Origin: Dillenia suffruticosa
Taxonomy: Eukaryota > Streptophyta > Magnoliopsida > Dilleniales > Dilleniaceae
Length of the DNA stretch: 64,000 nucleotides
Direction of reading: 5' to 3'
NCBI GenBank assembly: GCA_033439265.1
Contig: JAVTVX010000010.1
Coordinates: 4,650,001 to 4,714,000 of the forward strand
The notes beneath the pieces are model-generated. The model was not told the origin of the DNA. It saw nothing but the letters and a program-made list of their open reading frames with translations, and did no database searches. Shown here one piece after another: positions 45,872-59,500 of this stretch (position 1 is its first letter; each line of letters starts with the position of its first letter). A program made the translations under genes and the position numbers.

Positions 45872-48800
45872 ATGGATTCATCTGGTATGGATGGAAACGG
45901 AAATGGGAATTTGGCTGAGCGAATTGGGGTTGATGCTAAGGGTAATGGAGCATCTGATTCCTTGCCACCTCCTCCTCCTGTCATTCCCCCAAATGTCCAA
46001 CGTGTTCCAATTGCAAGGCGTGGCCTTGGAACTAGGGGCCAGAAAATACAACTTCTTACAAATCATTTCAAAGTTAATGTGAACAATGTTGATGGCCACT
46101 TCTTCCACTATAGTGTATGTTTCATATATCCTTTCCCTTCCATTCTCTCAGTCTCAGTACAACTGTGTTTTACTTTGTACAGTTTATTTGACACATGCGG
46201 CTAAGTTCTTTGCTTACTGGTTTGGCTAAAAACAGGTTTCCATTTCTTATGAGGATGGTCGTCCAGTTGATGGCAAGGGGGTTGGAAGAAAAGTAATTGA
46301 TAGAGTTCAAGAGACTTATGAATCTGAGCTTGCGGGTAAATATTTTGCTTATGATGGTGAGAAGAGCTTATTTACTGTTGGCCCCCTTCCTCGAAATAAG
46401 CTTGAATTTCCCGTTGTGCTTGAGGATATCTCATCCAATAGGTAATAACATACTATGCTGCTATTTGTAGCTTCCTTACTCTTCTTTTTAATCCCCTCCA
46501 AAATTTTGTGCTATTAACCTTTTTGATCATATCATTGGTTCGTCATACACAGAAATGCTGGGAATGATAGCCCACATGGTGATGGTAGCCCAAATTGGAA
46601 TGATCGAAAGAGAATGCGTCGCCCATATCAGTCCAAAACTTTTAAAGTTGAGATCAGTTTTGCTGCAAAAATACCTGTCCAGGCCATTTCAAATGCACTC
46701 CGTGGCCAGGAATCTGAAAATTCCCAAGAAGCGCTAAGGGTTTTAGATATCATTTTAAGGCAACATGCAGCAAAAAAGTAAGATGAACATCTTTGGTGTA
46801 TTTCAGAAGTTTGCTATATTATATCTAACATCCCAATGCTATGTCTGTTACTCAGGGGCTGCCTACTGGTTCGACAATCATTTTTCCACAATGACCCAAA
46901 GAACTTTGCAGATGTAGGTGGTGGTGTTCTTGGGTGCAGGGGCTTCCATTCGAGTTTTCGTACAACCCAAGGCGGCTTGTCTCTAAATATTGGTATCATT
47001 TTCTACTTTTTGTTGCATTATTTTTCATATATGGTGGCATTGATCTTGCTGCTGACTTTTATGTGCAGATGTGTCCACCACTATGATTATACAACCTGGT
47101 CCGGTGGTGGATTTTTTAATTGCTAACCAGAATGTTAGAGATCCTTATAATCTTGACTGGACAAAGGTGGCAGTGACTACAACTCTGATTTTGTTGTTGC
47201 AATGCTTTCTTAAGTCCTTAGTAACGGATTTCGTTTCTTGTTTTACATGGAAAGGCTAAAAGAACATTGAAGAATTTGAGGATAAGGACTAATCCATCCA
47301 ACCAAGAGTACAAAATAACTGGGTTGAGTGAGAAGATATGCAAAGAGCAGTTGTATGCATTTAATTCTCAACTTCTACTCTAGCATTCCTTTTTGCAGAT
47401 TATGAGCTTTTGGTATTTTGGTTATTGTTACCTGTGACCATTTCTCCTTCCCACTAAACTCTCTTATGGTAGTGATAGTGAAGTCAAGAATATAGCTTTT
47501 TAGAGGGGCAAGTGGTAAACTAGCAATCACATGCAGGTTTTCCTTGAAGCAAAAGGGGAGAGATGGTGATGCTGAAACTGCTGAAGTGACTGTGTATGAT
47601 TACTTTGTCAATCATCGCCAGATAGAGTTGCGCTATTCTGGGGATCTTCCATGCATTAATGTTGGGAAGCCAAAGCGACCTACATATATCCCTCTAGAGG
47701 TGATTAGTGCATCTCCAATGATGGACTTTTTTTATTTTTTTTTATTTTTTAAATCTACCATGTTGATATTTGCTTTGTGTTTGTTTTAGCTTTGTTCACT
47801 TGTATCTTTACAACGCTATACAAAAGCACTGAACACCTTTCAGAGAGCTTCACTAGTAGAAAAGTCGAGACAAAAACCCCAGGAAAGAGTGAAGGTTTTG
47901 GGTGATGTGAGTGTCTTACTAAATCTCTGTGATCTCTCAGAATTTACATGATTTGCCAATTTTTTTAATGTTGCTTTTGCTTTTTGAAGGCCTTGAAAGG
48001 CAACAATTATGATGCGGACCCAATGTTGCATGCTTGTGGTGTTCAAATCAGCACTCAGTTTACTCAAATTGAAGGACGCGTATTACCAGCCCCACGGGTA
48101 ATGTGTCTGAAAGTTGATATTCTATGCCTCTTGTTGACATTATTCTATTTCATATAAATTTGACCTTGCTTCTGCAGGATTAAGTGCATAACGAGCTTGC
48201 TTGCATTTTCTTGCAGTTGAAATTTGGCAACGGGGAAGAGTTCAATCCAAGAAATGGGCGGTGGAACTTAAACAACAAGGTGCCCTTTCTTATGTTTTAC
48301 CTGCACATTACCCTTGATTTTCATAGCCTCTCTCTATATTTTGCAGAAGCTGGTTGAGCCAACAAAAATCGATCGTTGGGCAGTATGCAATTTCTCAGCT
48401 CGTTGTGACATTCGAAGCCTTGTTAGGGATCTGATTAAATGCGCAGAGATGAAAGGCATTGTAAGTCTGTTTGATTTTACTCGGGCAGTGTGAAAATCAA
48501 GTGACTGACAGGAAACCTCTTTTATTTTCAGCACATAAGTTCTCCTTTTGATGTGTTTGAAGAGAGCCCTTCAAACCGGCGTGCACCACCACTTGTTAGG
48601 GTGGAAAAGATGTTTGAGGATGTTCAGTCAAAGCTTCCTGGAGCTCCGCAGTTCCTTCTGTGTCTTCTTCCAGAAAGAAAAAACTGTGATCTATATGGTA
48701 GTTCTGATTTGTAACTAAATGTCTAGATAGACAAACTCTTACAACTTTAGACATCTATTCATTTTACTCGTGTTAAAGGTCCATGGAAAAAGAAGAATCT

Positions 48801-51800
48801 AGCTGACTTTGGAATAGTGACCCAATGCATGGCTCCAACGAGAGTGAATGATCAATATCTCACGAACGTGCTTATGAAAATTAATGCAAAGGTGTGATGT
48901 TGTATCTCAGTGTGATATATCATTGTTTTAGTTTATTTAATGTCCATTTCTTTAATTAAATCAATATATTTTAGACATTTATCTATTGATTTATTTATTT
49001 AATTTTCCTTTTCCTTTTCTTTTCCTTTTTATTTTATTTTTATTATATATATATTTTTATTTATTTCATTTTTTATTTTTCTATCTTTTTCAAATTTATC
49101 TCAAATAGCTGATTCCAAATATTGGGATTAAGGTTAAGGTTGTTGTTGTTGTAATGTCCATTTCTTTAATTACCCTTTTCTTGTAAACTGGACAGATGGG
49201 TGGATTGAATTCAATGTTGACTATTGAGCATTCACCTTCAATTCCTATGGTTTCTAAGGTTCCAACTATTATACTTGGAATGGATGTCTCGCATGGATCT
49301 CCTGGCCAGTCTGACATACCATCTGTTGCTGCGGTATTTTTCCTTTTTGTTTCAGTGGCTGTCTACCTCTTTCTCTACAGGACAAAAATCTTAATTATAA
49401 ATCTTAATTATAAAACATAAAAATACTAAATAAAATAAAAACAATTAATAAATTACTTGATTTCTAATATTTGATATTTAGCCCTTATGCCTGGCTTTGC
49501 ATATGGAAACATTTGAATTTTGAAGACTAAAAAATAAGTGCATGCATGAGTAGTTAAAATTTGTATATGTGTCGTATTGATTGTTAGAAATAGGACATAT
49601 ATCAAATTATATTTCTTCCTTTTTCTAGTCTTCTAAGTTTTTCATACCTCAAAGCTTTATGTATTGTGTCCTTGGAAATGGGTTCAAGTTGTAAGAAACT
49701 GGAAAAAAAAAAATCTAAACTCCACTACTGCCATCTTGTCTGGTTAAGTTGCTTGGTTCTCTTTATTTTTTGAATTGTTAGGTGGTGAGCTCCCGGCAGT
49801 GGCCGTTGATTTCTCGATACAGGGCATCAGTGAGGACTCAATCACCAAAAGTGGAAATGATCGACTCGCTTTTCAAAAAAGTCTCTGATACAGAAGATGA
49901 GGGAATTATGAGGTTTGAGTTCTTTCTGTATAACTATTTGACTCAGAGATTATCATTGTTCTTTATCAAAGTTTATCCTTTGCGTTACAGGGAGCTACTG
50001 CTAGACTTCTATGGAAGTTCAGGAAAGAGAAAGCCTGATCAGATAATAATATTCAGGTGAAATCTTGTTTTATTTTGCTGGTTGCAAATGGGTGTCGTTT
50101 AATATTGTTGTTCCTTTCTAATTTCTCTTGTATGTTTGTGCAATTTTTTGGTTAGTTGAATTTAAGTACTAAGATATTGTAAGGCATAGATTGAAAACTC
50201 TGTGGCATGGATTTGTACAAGGAATGTGTTTCTTAAGAAGGGAAACTGAATAAAAATTTATAAGTTTTAGTATTAGAGTAAATATTGATTAGGTTCTGTG
50301 CTGCCGTCAATCAGATTTATTTTTGTCCCTGCTGCTGTATACAAGTGACCAAAACTGTTGATGTTTGTTGATATTGTCTCAAAGTACCTCAAAATTTCTC
50401 AAGCTTCTAGATTTTATTTTTTTCTGATATATTTTTTGCTTCCAGGGATGGAGTGAGTGAGTCGCAGTTTAACCAAGTATTGAACATTGAACTATGTCAA
50501 ATAATTGAGGTTTCCCCTGTTAACCTGTTGCATATATTTATGGATGTCCAATCCAATGTAGACAATTTGAGATACCTTCCTCTTAAACTTTTGCAGGCAT
50601 GTAAGTTTCTGGATGAGAAGTGGTGTCCCAAGTTTGTTGTAATTGTTGCACAAAAAAACCATCATACAAAATTCTTTCAGTCCGGATCTCCTGATAATGT
50701 TCCACCAGGAACAATTATTGACAACAAAATATGTCACCCGAGGAACAATGACTTCTACCTATGTGCTCATGCTGGAATGATTGTAAGTTATATTCTGCTG
50801 TTGGTTTTCTGTTTTTGATAATACAAACAAGTTAGGCATGCAGTGCATGCATATAACTTCATTATCTCTTGGTATGGCATTGTCTTTCAGAAATTGGGTC
50901 TTATTCTCCACAGCTTACGTCTGTATATACTATTGCATATTTGTGCATTTAGGCCTTTGAACTATGACATTTTTGTTGATAAAGGATTAACATTTTTACA
51001 TGATCTTCTGTCTCAATGGGCAACAGCAGTTAGGTGGTTCTAGAACCAAAATATTGGGATGACTTTCAATCTATAAAATTTTTTGGCAGTTATGATGATA
51101 AATTGATTGTAGGGCTTGTGAAGAATTATATTAGTCCTTTTGATAAACAAAAAGCTTTGCAGCCGAATTCTTGTAACCACTTGGGACCCCTCCCTTGTGC
51201 TGCAATGTCAAGTGTTAGTCAGTTAGCTTTTTGAATGGCACCATTCTGACAAGAACTAATCATATTGTTGCCAATATTGGGTCGGGTTAATTGTGTATCC
51301 TTTTTGCCTGTTTGTTTGTGATGTTGGGTATTACCCTTTTAGCTGCAGCATGTATCATTGCGTACAAGATTAAGGGCATATGATTCTGTGCGATGGATTT
51401 ATTAATATTTGCATTTTGTTTTTTTGGGGGGGTGGACTTGGTTGAAAGTTGTTTTCTGCACATGACTTTGTTCTTATGCATGTGCTGCTATATGGCATTG
51501 ATAAGACTGAAAGGTGGTAACATGCATCATATAATTGTAATTATCGCCCTATTCATTTTTAGATGTTTTTGGACTTGCATTCTTTTTTGTATGGACTTTG
51601 TTTTGGGTCATTTATTTCAATCCTGTGTGAAACTAGGTGGTGATTGTTGTACGAGTTTGATATATGAATCCATATTTTAGTTTCCACTGTTGAAGCTTGC
51701 TTGCAAGTGAAATTTAATTGCCTTATGTTGGTTTCTATTATTAAATAAAGTTGTTTCCTCTATTGACTTCTCAAGTGATGTTTAGGGGTCAACTACCAAT

Positions 51801-52419
51801 ATTTGACAATAATTCCTGTGTCTAATTTTGTTTCCAGGGAACCACGAGGCCAACACATTATCATGTTTTGTTGGATGAAGTTGGCTTCTCGCCTGATGAA
51901 CTCCAGGAACTTGTCCATTCATTGTCTTATGTGTGAGTAGATCTCACCCCCCTCCCCCCCAAAAAAGAGTGCTACTACACTGATGTTCTTAGACATTTTA
52001 TGATTGTGGCATTCAATGAATTTTTGTTCTTATGAATGCAGTTACCAGAGGAGCACAACTGCTATATCTCTAGGTAAGTAATTTGTGTTTTCTGTTGGCT
52101 TACATTTTTATGGATGCAAGCCAAGACATTGGGGATCACAGCATATAGGTTTAATGTGCACCTCTGCCGACCAGTTGATATTCCTACAGTGTGTTTCTTT
52201 AGGTATCTACAGAGAATCTTGACTCATCTTCTTCTCTATGCAGTGGCTCCTGTCGCCTATGCCCACTTGGCAGCAACACAGCTGGGGACATTCATGAAGT
52301 TTGAGGATGCGTCTGAGACATCCTCAAGCCATGGTGGGCTAACATCTGCTGGCCCAATTGCAGTTCCCCAACTCCCGAGGTTGGAGGAGAAAGTATGCAA
52401 TTCCATGTTCTTTTGTTGA
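45872..52419 (+). CDS. AGO4: ARGONAUTE 4-type protein (siRNA-directed DNA methylation)
   Basis: Binds 24-nt siRNAs in the nucleus and recruits DNA methylation to matching transposon loci. 21 coding exons: 45872-46114, 46236-46441, 46553-46777, 46856-46992, 47069-47166, 47255-47352, 47537-47699, 47790-47906, 47990-48097, 48217-48279, 48347-48460, 48532-48697, 48779-48891, 49196-49333, 49782-49912, 49991-50056, 50446-50509, 50597-50782, 51838-51932, 52042-52073, 52244-52419. They total 2739 nt, 912 aa, in phase throughout with GT-AG junctions. A proline run near residues 31-40 precedes the N domain. PAZ lies at about 280-400, MID at 480-600 and PIWI at 600-880. The slicer triad is Asp647 (ILGMDVSHG), Asp730 (RDGVSESQF) and His862 (AYAHLAA), with Glu688 a likely glutamate finger. 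The SSSHGG-containing tail and NSMFFC end are typical of the AGO4 clade rather than AGO6. The start is the first ATG after the leader intron. Confidence 0.95.
48939..49172 (+). mobile_element. SINE- or LINE-derived insertion in AGO4 intron 13
   Basis: Two 20-bp direct repeats AATGTCCATTTCTTTAATTA at 48939-48958 and 49153-49172 flank a 194-bp insert. The insert ends with AAATATTGGGATTAAGGTTA followed by (TTG)n, the 3' end shared by plant RTE LINEs and TS-type SINEs. The head is AT- and CT-rich without tRNA-like boxes, so a 5'-truncated LINE is more likely than a full SINE. Confidence 0.85.
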
Positions 52420-52870
52420 TGCTAGAGGAGGAAGCTGTGATGTATAAAGTATGACATCTTTTTTGTTGCTCGCATTTGGTTAAGTGTCTCTTTCAGAGTA
52501 GGAATAGGGAATGTTTTATCTAACATTGATGGGGAGGGAAAGGAGCTTTGTTTTGTCAGCGCTCCAATGTTTTGGATGTTGCTGGATCCTCCTGGGACTG
52601 TTTTTCCATCCTCGTTTGGTTTGGATTTTTATCAGTCTGCTACCGTGCATATGGGCAGAGGCTATCCCATGTGTTTATAACGCTTTACTTCGCTTACTGT
52701 GGTGTGCACAGGAAGCTAAGTTTGTTAATTTACTTGCATTTTCCTCGGTTTTTTAAAGAGCTTTTATGTGTTGGGCAGTTGAAGGACCTGACCGGATGCT
52801 AAGTATACATTCTTGGTTTGAACTCTGAAAACGACTAGCTGAAAATAAATTTATGCTGGCTAGGTATTTT
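52420..52870 (+). other. AGO4 3' UTR (probable)
   Basis: Non-coding sequence after the stop, with AATAAA at 52844-52849 as the likeliest poly(A) signal. The end is inferred. Confidence 0.5.
52844..52849 (+). terminator. Candidate AGO4 polyadenylation signal
   Basis: AATAAA 425 bases after the stop codon. It is the only perfect hexamer noticed in the plausible 3' UTR range. Confidence 0.4.
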
Positions 52871-53537
52871 TGTAAGGGTTTTGAAATCACCGATTGTCTT
52901 CTAGATGTTTGAGGATTTACCAATTCAATGGGACTTCTTGTTAAAATGCTAATCTTATGTCCAAATGGACAGGGTTCCTTTAAGCTCAAGGTAAGCATTC
53001 TCGTGACTCTAGTTTGTCATTTTAAATGTTGAAGATGATTGTTTGTTTGCCAGGGGGTATGAGCTATTAATTAGATTTAAATCTCATTTAAATTTGGTCA
53101 TTTTATGATTGCAGATTACATTGAACTACTTTTTGTTGCCCTGCTCGATCATCTTTGGTCTTAAAAAAAAAAGTAAGAAAAATAAAAATTTTGATGCCAC
53201 CCATTTCGGGAGATATTAGATCCGCGCTCTAATTTTTTGGTCGGATCCATTGTTGCTAAGGTCAGAAAACTAGCAGTCCAAAAGTAAAACATTGCCTATA
53301 GTGCAATAACTTTATCAACAGCGATCACAAGTCGGTTCAATATTCGGATTCATTAATTCAAGCACAATAAAGATCTTGTTGATCAGCAATAATAAATAAC
53401 ACGAAGCGCACAACTTGCCGGCACCGGGGCGATCTTTTAATGTAAGTGCATAACTTGGTCGCAGTGGAAAGATCTTTTAATAGAAATGGTTCCTTCTCAC
53501 ATTTCAAAGGCATGCACCGTGTACTGTCTTCTTATCA
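52871..53537. other. Gap between convergent genes
   Basis: Holds the downstream end of AGO4 and, on -, the oligoribonuclease 3' UTR. A poly-A-like run lies at 53161-53172. No other gene was seen. Confidence 0.5.
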
Positions 53538-56500
53538 TCACTTCTTCGATTTGGGGGGCTTGAAAATTGCCTCCCTGTAGTATTTTATTTCCGATATGCT
53601 TTCTCTAATATCATCCAGAGCTCTATGCTTCTTTTCCTTCACTGGAGCCTTCTTGTGATCTGCATCAAAAAAAAAAAAAAAAGCATTCTTTCAGGAGCCT
53701 TATTGCAAGTAAAAGTATTCAACCTAATATTCGTGGAATGTTAGGCAGGTAAGGATATGTTCATCTCTTAATCGGCAGGGAATATGGTCAAAATTGTTGT
53801 TGAGGAGAGTCAGAAAGTCTTGATCCATCCTACGTGACTGAAACGACTATTATTTATTTATTTATGCAATTTGAATCAGAATCTCCCAATTTTAGGGCAA
53901 GCCTTTGAGAATAGTTCAACACTGAAATGCTAAATGTTAATTTGTTACTGATTCTCGCCATCTATTATTGCTACAAATTCCCCAATCTACCACAAATGCT
54001 ATTATTGCTACAAATTCTCCAATCTATCACAGATGCTTCGGTCATCATGTATCAAATTTACTCTAAATTTCTCAAACAATTTTCAGAGGAATTTAAAATA
54101 TCTATTGCAATCTAGAGATGCAACTACTCCTGACAAGCAGAGAACTTTTAAACCTGTGCCAGAAAAAAATACATAATAAAAGCAACAACTTAATGCATAT
54201 ATTGGTTTTCTTGTGTTCAGTACCTGTAATTTAACTGACAGTTATCCTATACATGTCATCATTAACCGAAGCTGTTTAATCACTAAAATTTTCATTTCCC
54301 TTTTTTATTTTCCCAGCAATTAAGGCATTACATCGGGTTAGAAAGGAAGTAAATCAGAGCTTAAATAGTTATCACAGGATGCCATATAGCCATATGAAAT
54401 AGAAACACCTGTGTACTTATCAAGAGGTGATGCAGAAAGCTGCCTAAAGAACACAATTTGAAAAGAATCCCCACCAAGTTTACCTCTAGGATACCAGCGG
54501 ATGCACAAAGCCCTAACACTGCTGACATCAACAACAACATGGGAGAACAAACCAGCCAGGTCAGGCATATATTTCTGCAATGGGAAAAGAAAATTAGCTC
54601 TCGCCACTACTCCCACTATGAATAAACAAACAAACAAACAAACAAACAAATAAATAAATAAATAGTTTCACCACAGCATGAGATAGTCAACCAATTCAAA
54701 ATTTTTAATGCACCGACTAAACGTAGAAATGATTTTTCTTTCCTTTGTGCTTGCTATGTAAAATCGAATTAAAGGTGTAACAGAAACCTGAATCCCAAGA
54801 AAATTATTATTGTCTTACAGTCCAACGTGGGAAATTGATAAAAACTACAAGAAGCAGTTAGTAGTAACGAAGGTTATTTTCACCTCTGGTTTGTATACTA
54901 AGTAAACTTGTATTTAATGTTCAGACTTTGGGCCATAACAGTGAATTTATATTCAGGTTCATTGTGTCTGTCACTAAAATTTTTACTTTGTTAATCTAAA
55001 AAATTCACTACTAACCTGCTCCATGAGAAGAAAGAAAAATGGCTACCGATATCTAAAACAACACGATGTCAAATGGACTGAAAATATGGTCCTTTGGCCT
55101 TGGTTTTAATTGGCTCCAGAAAATTAACAAGCAATTTTGCTACCCACCCAGTCACTTGCATCATGACCACATCCATCCACCACAAATTGCGGTTATTGTT
55201 TAAGTCATTGCCAGGAAGTTACTCAGAGAACCTATCACCATAATCCATGCCAGCCCATTTCAGAAACATAACCAACCAAATGGTTTTACACTTGGCAAAA
55301 ATTTAAAGCAAGTATGATGAGGAGAGAGAAAATCAGATACAACAATAGATATGCTCTAATGGAAGCCAGAAACTGAAAGGGTCACAAGAAGAAGCAAATT
55401 CAAGACATGAACCATTGTCATGTAATAGTGAAACCCATAAGCATACTTCAAATGGAGAATTCTAATCTGGAACCATGAACCAACTGAATGGCAGTGAAAT
55501 GAAAACTAGATAACCCCGAACAGACAAGCCGAGGCATTAAAGACCAAGATGCTCAAATAATATGCGACACTGTTATCCTAATGCTTGCAAAGCAGTAACA
55601 TAATTAGTCTTCAAGGGCTAGGGAACACTTAACTACATTTTCCTCAACTGGGCAACATCCTTGAGAATTGTCTAAATCCTCCCATGACAAAATTAACAAC
55701 CAAGGGGCCTTTTGTTAATAATACGAAATTCAAAACTGGTACTTTTGGATAAAATTAAAGAGAATGATTTGCCTCAAACTAAGAAGGATGGATTACCTTT
55801 AGGAATATAAAATCCATATAAACTGAATTTCCAGCTAAAAGAGGTGTGTATGAACCCACATGTCTCTTTACAAATTCTACAACCTGCACAATTAGAAGGA
55901 CTAGTCACATAAACAAATATGAAGGAATGTGCAATGTTAGATATCAGATGACAAAAATTCTAAAAAGATTTACAAAAAAAAAAGGAGTAAGGGACATAAA
56001 TTGGTTAAGGCATTACAACTCCAAAATGACGACTAAGAAACAAATATGCTTAGGCAGGGAAAAAAAATATTTTCAGCTGACTGTTCTAGAACAGACCAAA
56101 TGACTTAGATTTCCTCAACTTCAAGTAAATAGAAAAACCACAAACTACTTAACCTATCGCCAGATTGTTTCGTCTGAGTGTGACAGTAGCAAAATATCTC
56201 TTTTGTACAACATCCATCCAGCAGGAAACTATTTTAAGTGGAGACTAAACTTTCATCACACATGGCATTATAAAAACTATTCTGCACTGCAAACCTCATT
56301 GTAAATGGTCAGAGGTCAGCCTTATATAGATAAACAGAATTTTTTCTTGGGCTGTGAGATGGACTAAAACAGGAGAAGTTGGTACACTAGAGGAACACAA
56401 AATTATAATTTAGAACACGGAATCAAGCAACAAAATTTTGAATTCTGCTCCAAGGTTTGATGTTCATCATACCCGTTACACAAAAGCAGGAGACATCAAT

Positions 56501-59500
56501 TCAAACATAATGTTTTCACACTAACTACAGTTCAGCCAATCCACCAAAAACAAAAGATTAATGTATTTCTTGCACCTGTTTTTCAGCTTCCTGTTCACTA
56601 ATTGTACTTTCAAGCACCTTCTTTGTCAGCCCTAAAGATATTTTGAAATGTTAGTGGCACTTTGTCATAACTAATACAGATTAAACATTGTGGATATAGA
56701 TGCATACAACATGGAAAAGAATGCAATCATCAAGCCACCTACCATTAGCCGAATGATGAGTTTGGCACCACTCTCCCATCCTCTCTAGACACTCACTGCT
56801 TTGATGAATAACTAAATCAGGACCCTACTAAGGAAGAACAAAAAAAAAAACAAAAAGCAATATACTGTTAGCTGGTGCAAAATATGCTCAAGCAATAATT
56901 GAAAAGTTATACAGAAGAACCAAGAGAAAAGGGCAACCATGATAAGATATTCATCATAGGAATTACAAGATCAATCAACAGGAAAAACAGAATCAAATCT
57001 CAACTCCTTGAGGATTTGAATGAAACCACATTGATGAAGAATAGCACCATTACTGTTGAAGATGACGATGACGCATTCCAAGAAGCATGCGAATGGATGC
57101 CAGCCGAATACATAGCCCTAATTCGTCAAAGACTTGAATAACAAAGGTGCATCAAAAGTCCAAGAAAAGAAAAAGAAAAAAGGGGTCAAAATGACCTAAG
57201 AACCAGTCCAAGGAAGCTGGTTCTAAACTGGTCAGAATATTGTCCAGAAAATATTCCAGAAAATAGCCAACTTTGGTGGCCTATTTTATGCAGCAAGAAA
57301 AGCATGAAGAAAGGCACGGTTGGAGGGATGAAAGTCCATTATGAGAGGTCCAAAATGAAATTCCAAAGAAGCCTAGAAAAGCCCAAGAAGACAGCTCAAA
57401 CTCCCAATGGTATTTTGGACAGAATTTATAACGGCTAGTTTTTGGATTTGTGTCTACCAACTAATTTTTGTGTCTACTGGCCAGTTTGTGTGTTTACCGG
57501 CAAGTAGAACCTTTTATGCTATAAATAAGTCTCCTCTCTTCACTTGTAAGACATTGGAGCATAGTCTCTCTCAAAGTGTCTTTATGTATTCTTGAGTATT
57601 GATTCAACAAAAGTGTCGATATTTCATCAAAGCAATACAATTGAATTTATTCTCATAAATTCAAACTTTCATTTTCTTGTTGTTCTTCAACCTTCAAACT
57701 CAAACCACAAAGTCTTCAATCCATTGCTCACCACAAAACCCTAACTCAACCACCAAAGCTTACATACTCCAAATTTCAACATGGTATTATAGCGGGTTAC
57801 ATTTCCTTCCCTCACTTCCAAAAATTACCCTCAATGGGCTGCCATAATCCAAAGGCTCTTAAATATTTCAAATTCTTTGGAGCATATCCAAGAAGAGTCT
57901 CTTGAGATCACACACCCCAAATTTGAGCAATAGAAAAGCAAGATAATGGCATCACTCTCAAGCTCCTCACATCAATGGATGAAACACATCAAAGTATGGT
58001 GAGGGGCTGTCCAAATGCCAAGGCCGTGTGGGATACTTTAGAAGGTCTCTATGGCAACAAACACAACTTGGGGAGAGTCTTTGAACTTCAACAACAAATT
58101 TCCAAACTTCAAAGAAGTGACAAAACTCTACCCTAAGCCTTAGCCGACCTCGAACGGCTATAGACAGAATTGGAGACATCGAGACCACTAACAATGGATC
58201 TCAATATTCTTCAACAAAGAAGAAATGAAGACAAGACATTTGCCTTGCTCATTTCCCTTGGTGAGCCATTCAAAGAGGTGCACCAAGAAATCCTAAGAAA
58301 GAAAGCTCTACCATCTTATGAGGACGTAAGAGAATGATCTAAAGAGCCGAAACCTCTAAGAGGCTTGAGGAAGAAAGTCGACCACAAATGGAGTCCTACG
58401 GTTTCAAGGCAACGGTGGAGGAGCAACATGTTGAGAACGTGTGCACCCATTGTCAAAGACAAGGTCACATCGAAGAAAGATGTTGGGACCTCAAACCAAA
58501 CGGAGAAAGGCCTTATCAAATGAGAAGTGAACTGCCTATTAAAGGTATAAACTCCAATTCAAATTTAAATGCTTTTAAATATGTGCATTGTCATATTAGA
58601 CAAACCCCTTACATGTCTAGAGAAGGATACAAATATATTATATCATTAATTGATCATCACTCTAGATAAAATGGGTATATATGCTTAAGGAAATGACACA
58701 AGCACATAATGCATTTAAAAAACTCTAGTTACTAAAGTGTACAATGCATCAATTCAAACACTTAGAACGAATGATAGAAATAACATATGCCCTAACTTTG
58801 AAATTTTTTTAAAACAAAAGGGCATTGAATTAGAAATCATGAGTCAAGAAAATCTCAAAATAAATGAGGAAGACATAAACGCAATGGCACTATCATTATT
58901 AGAAGATGCACACTTGACTCATGATTATTGGTGTGATGCTATTAGTATCGCTACATACACATACAATCGCATTCCATACTATGAATTTTATGAAAAATCT
59001 CTAATGGAAATCATTAGAAATAGCAAACCAAGCCTTTTGCATCTTAGAAGATTTGAGTGTGTTTGTTACATGAATGGAGTGCGATGTATATTCTTAAGAT
59101 ATGAGTCAAGGAAAAATGGATATATTTGTTATGATTCTAAAACTAATACGGCATACAAATAAGCCACGTCCATGTTGCATGCCAAGACCAAGTCATTGGG
59201 GGGTCCAAAAGCAAAGGCCAAAAAGAAAAAGAACAAGAAAAAGAAGGTAAAGGAAGCTCAACCATCCGACACTACCTTTCCAAGTCACGACTTCATCGGA
59301 CTTGAGGGGGAGTGTTGAAGATGATGATGAAGCATTCCAAGAAGCATATGAATGAATGTCTCCTGAATACATAGCTCTAATTCGTCAAAGACTTGAACAG
59401 CAAAGGTGCATCAAAAGTCCAAGAAAAAAAGAAGAAACAAGGGGTCAAAATGACCTAAGAACCAGTCCAAGGAAGCTGGTTCTAAACTGGACAAAATACT

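Noticed and set aside
50759-50782. His in the CAHAGM motif as the third slicer residue
   Set aside because: By comparison with human AGO2 His807 the catalytic histidine is the one in AYAHL, here His862.
51393-51680. 95-codon frame in AGO4 intron 18
   Set aside because: It lies inside an intron, is T-rich, and has no domain.
56899-57141. 80-codon frame at the copia LTR edge
   Set aside because: It spans ORN intron and LTR across the insertion junction, so it cannot be an old gene.
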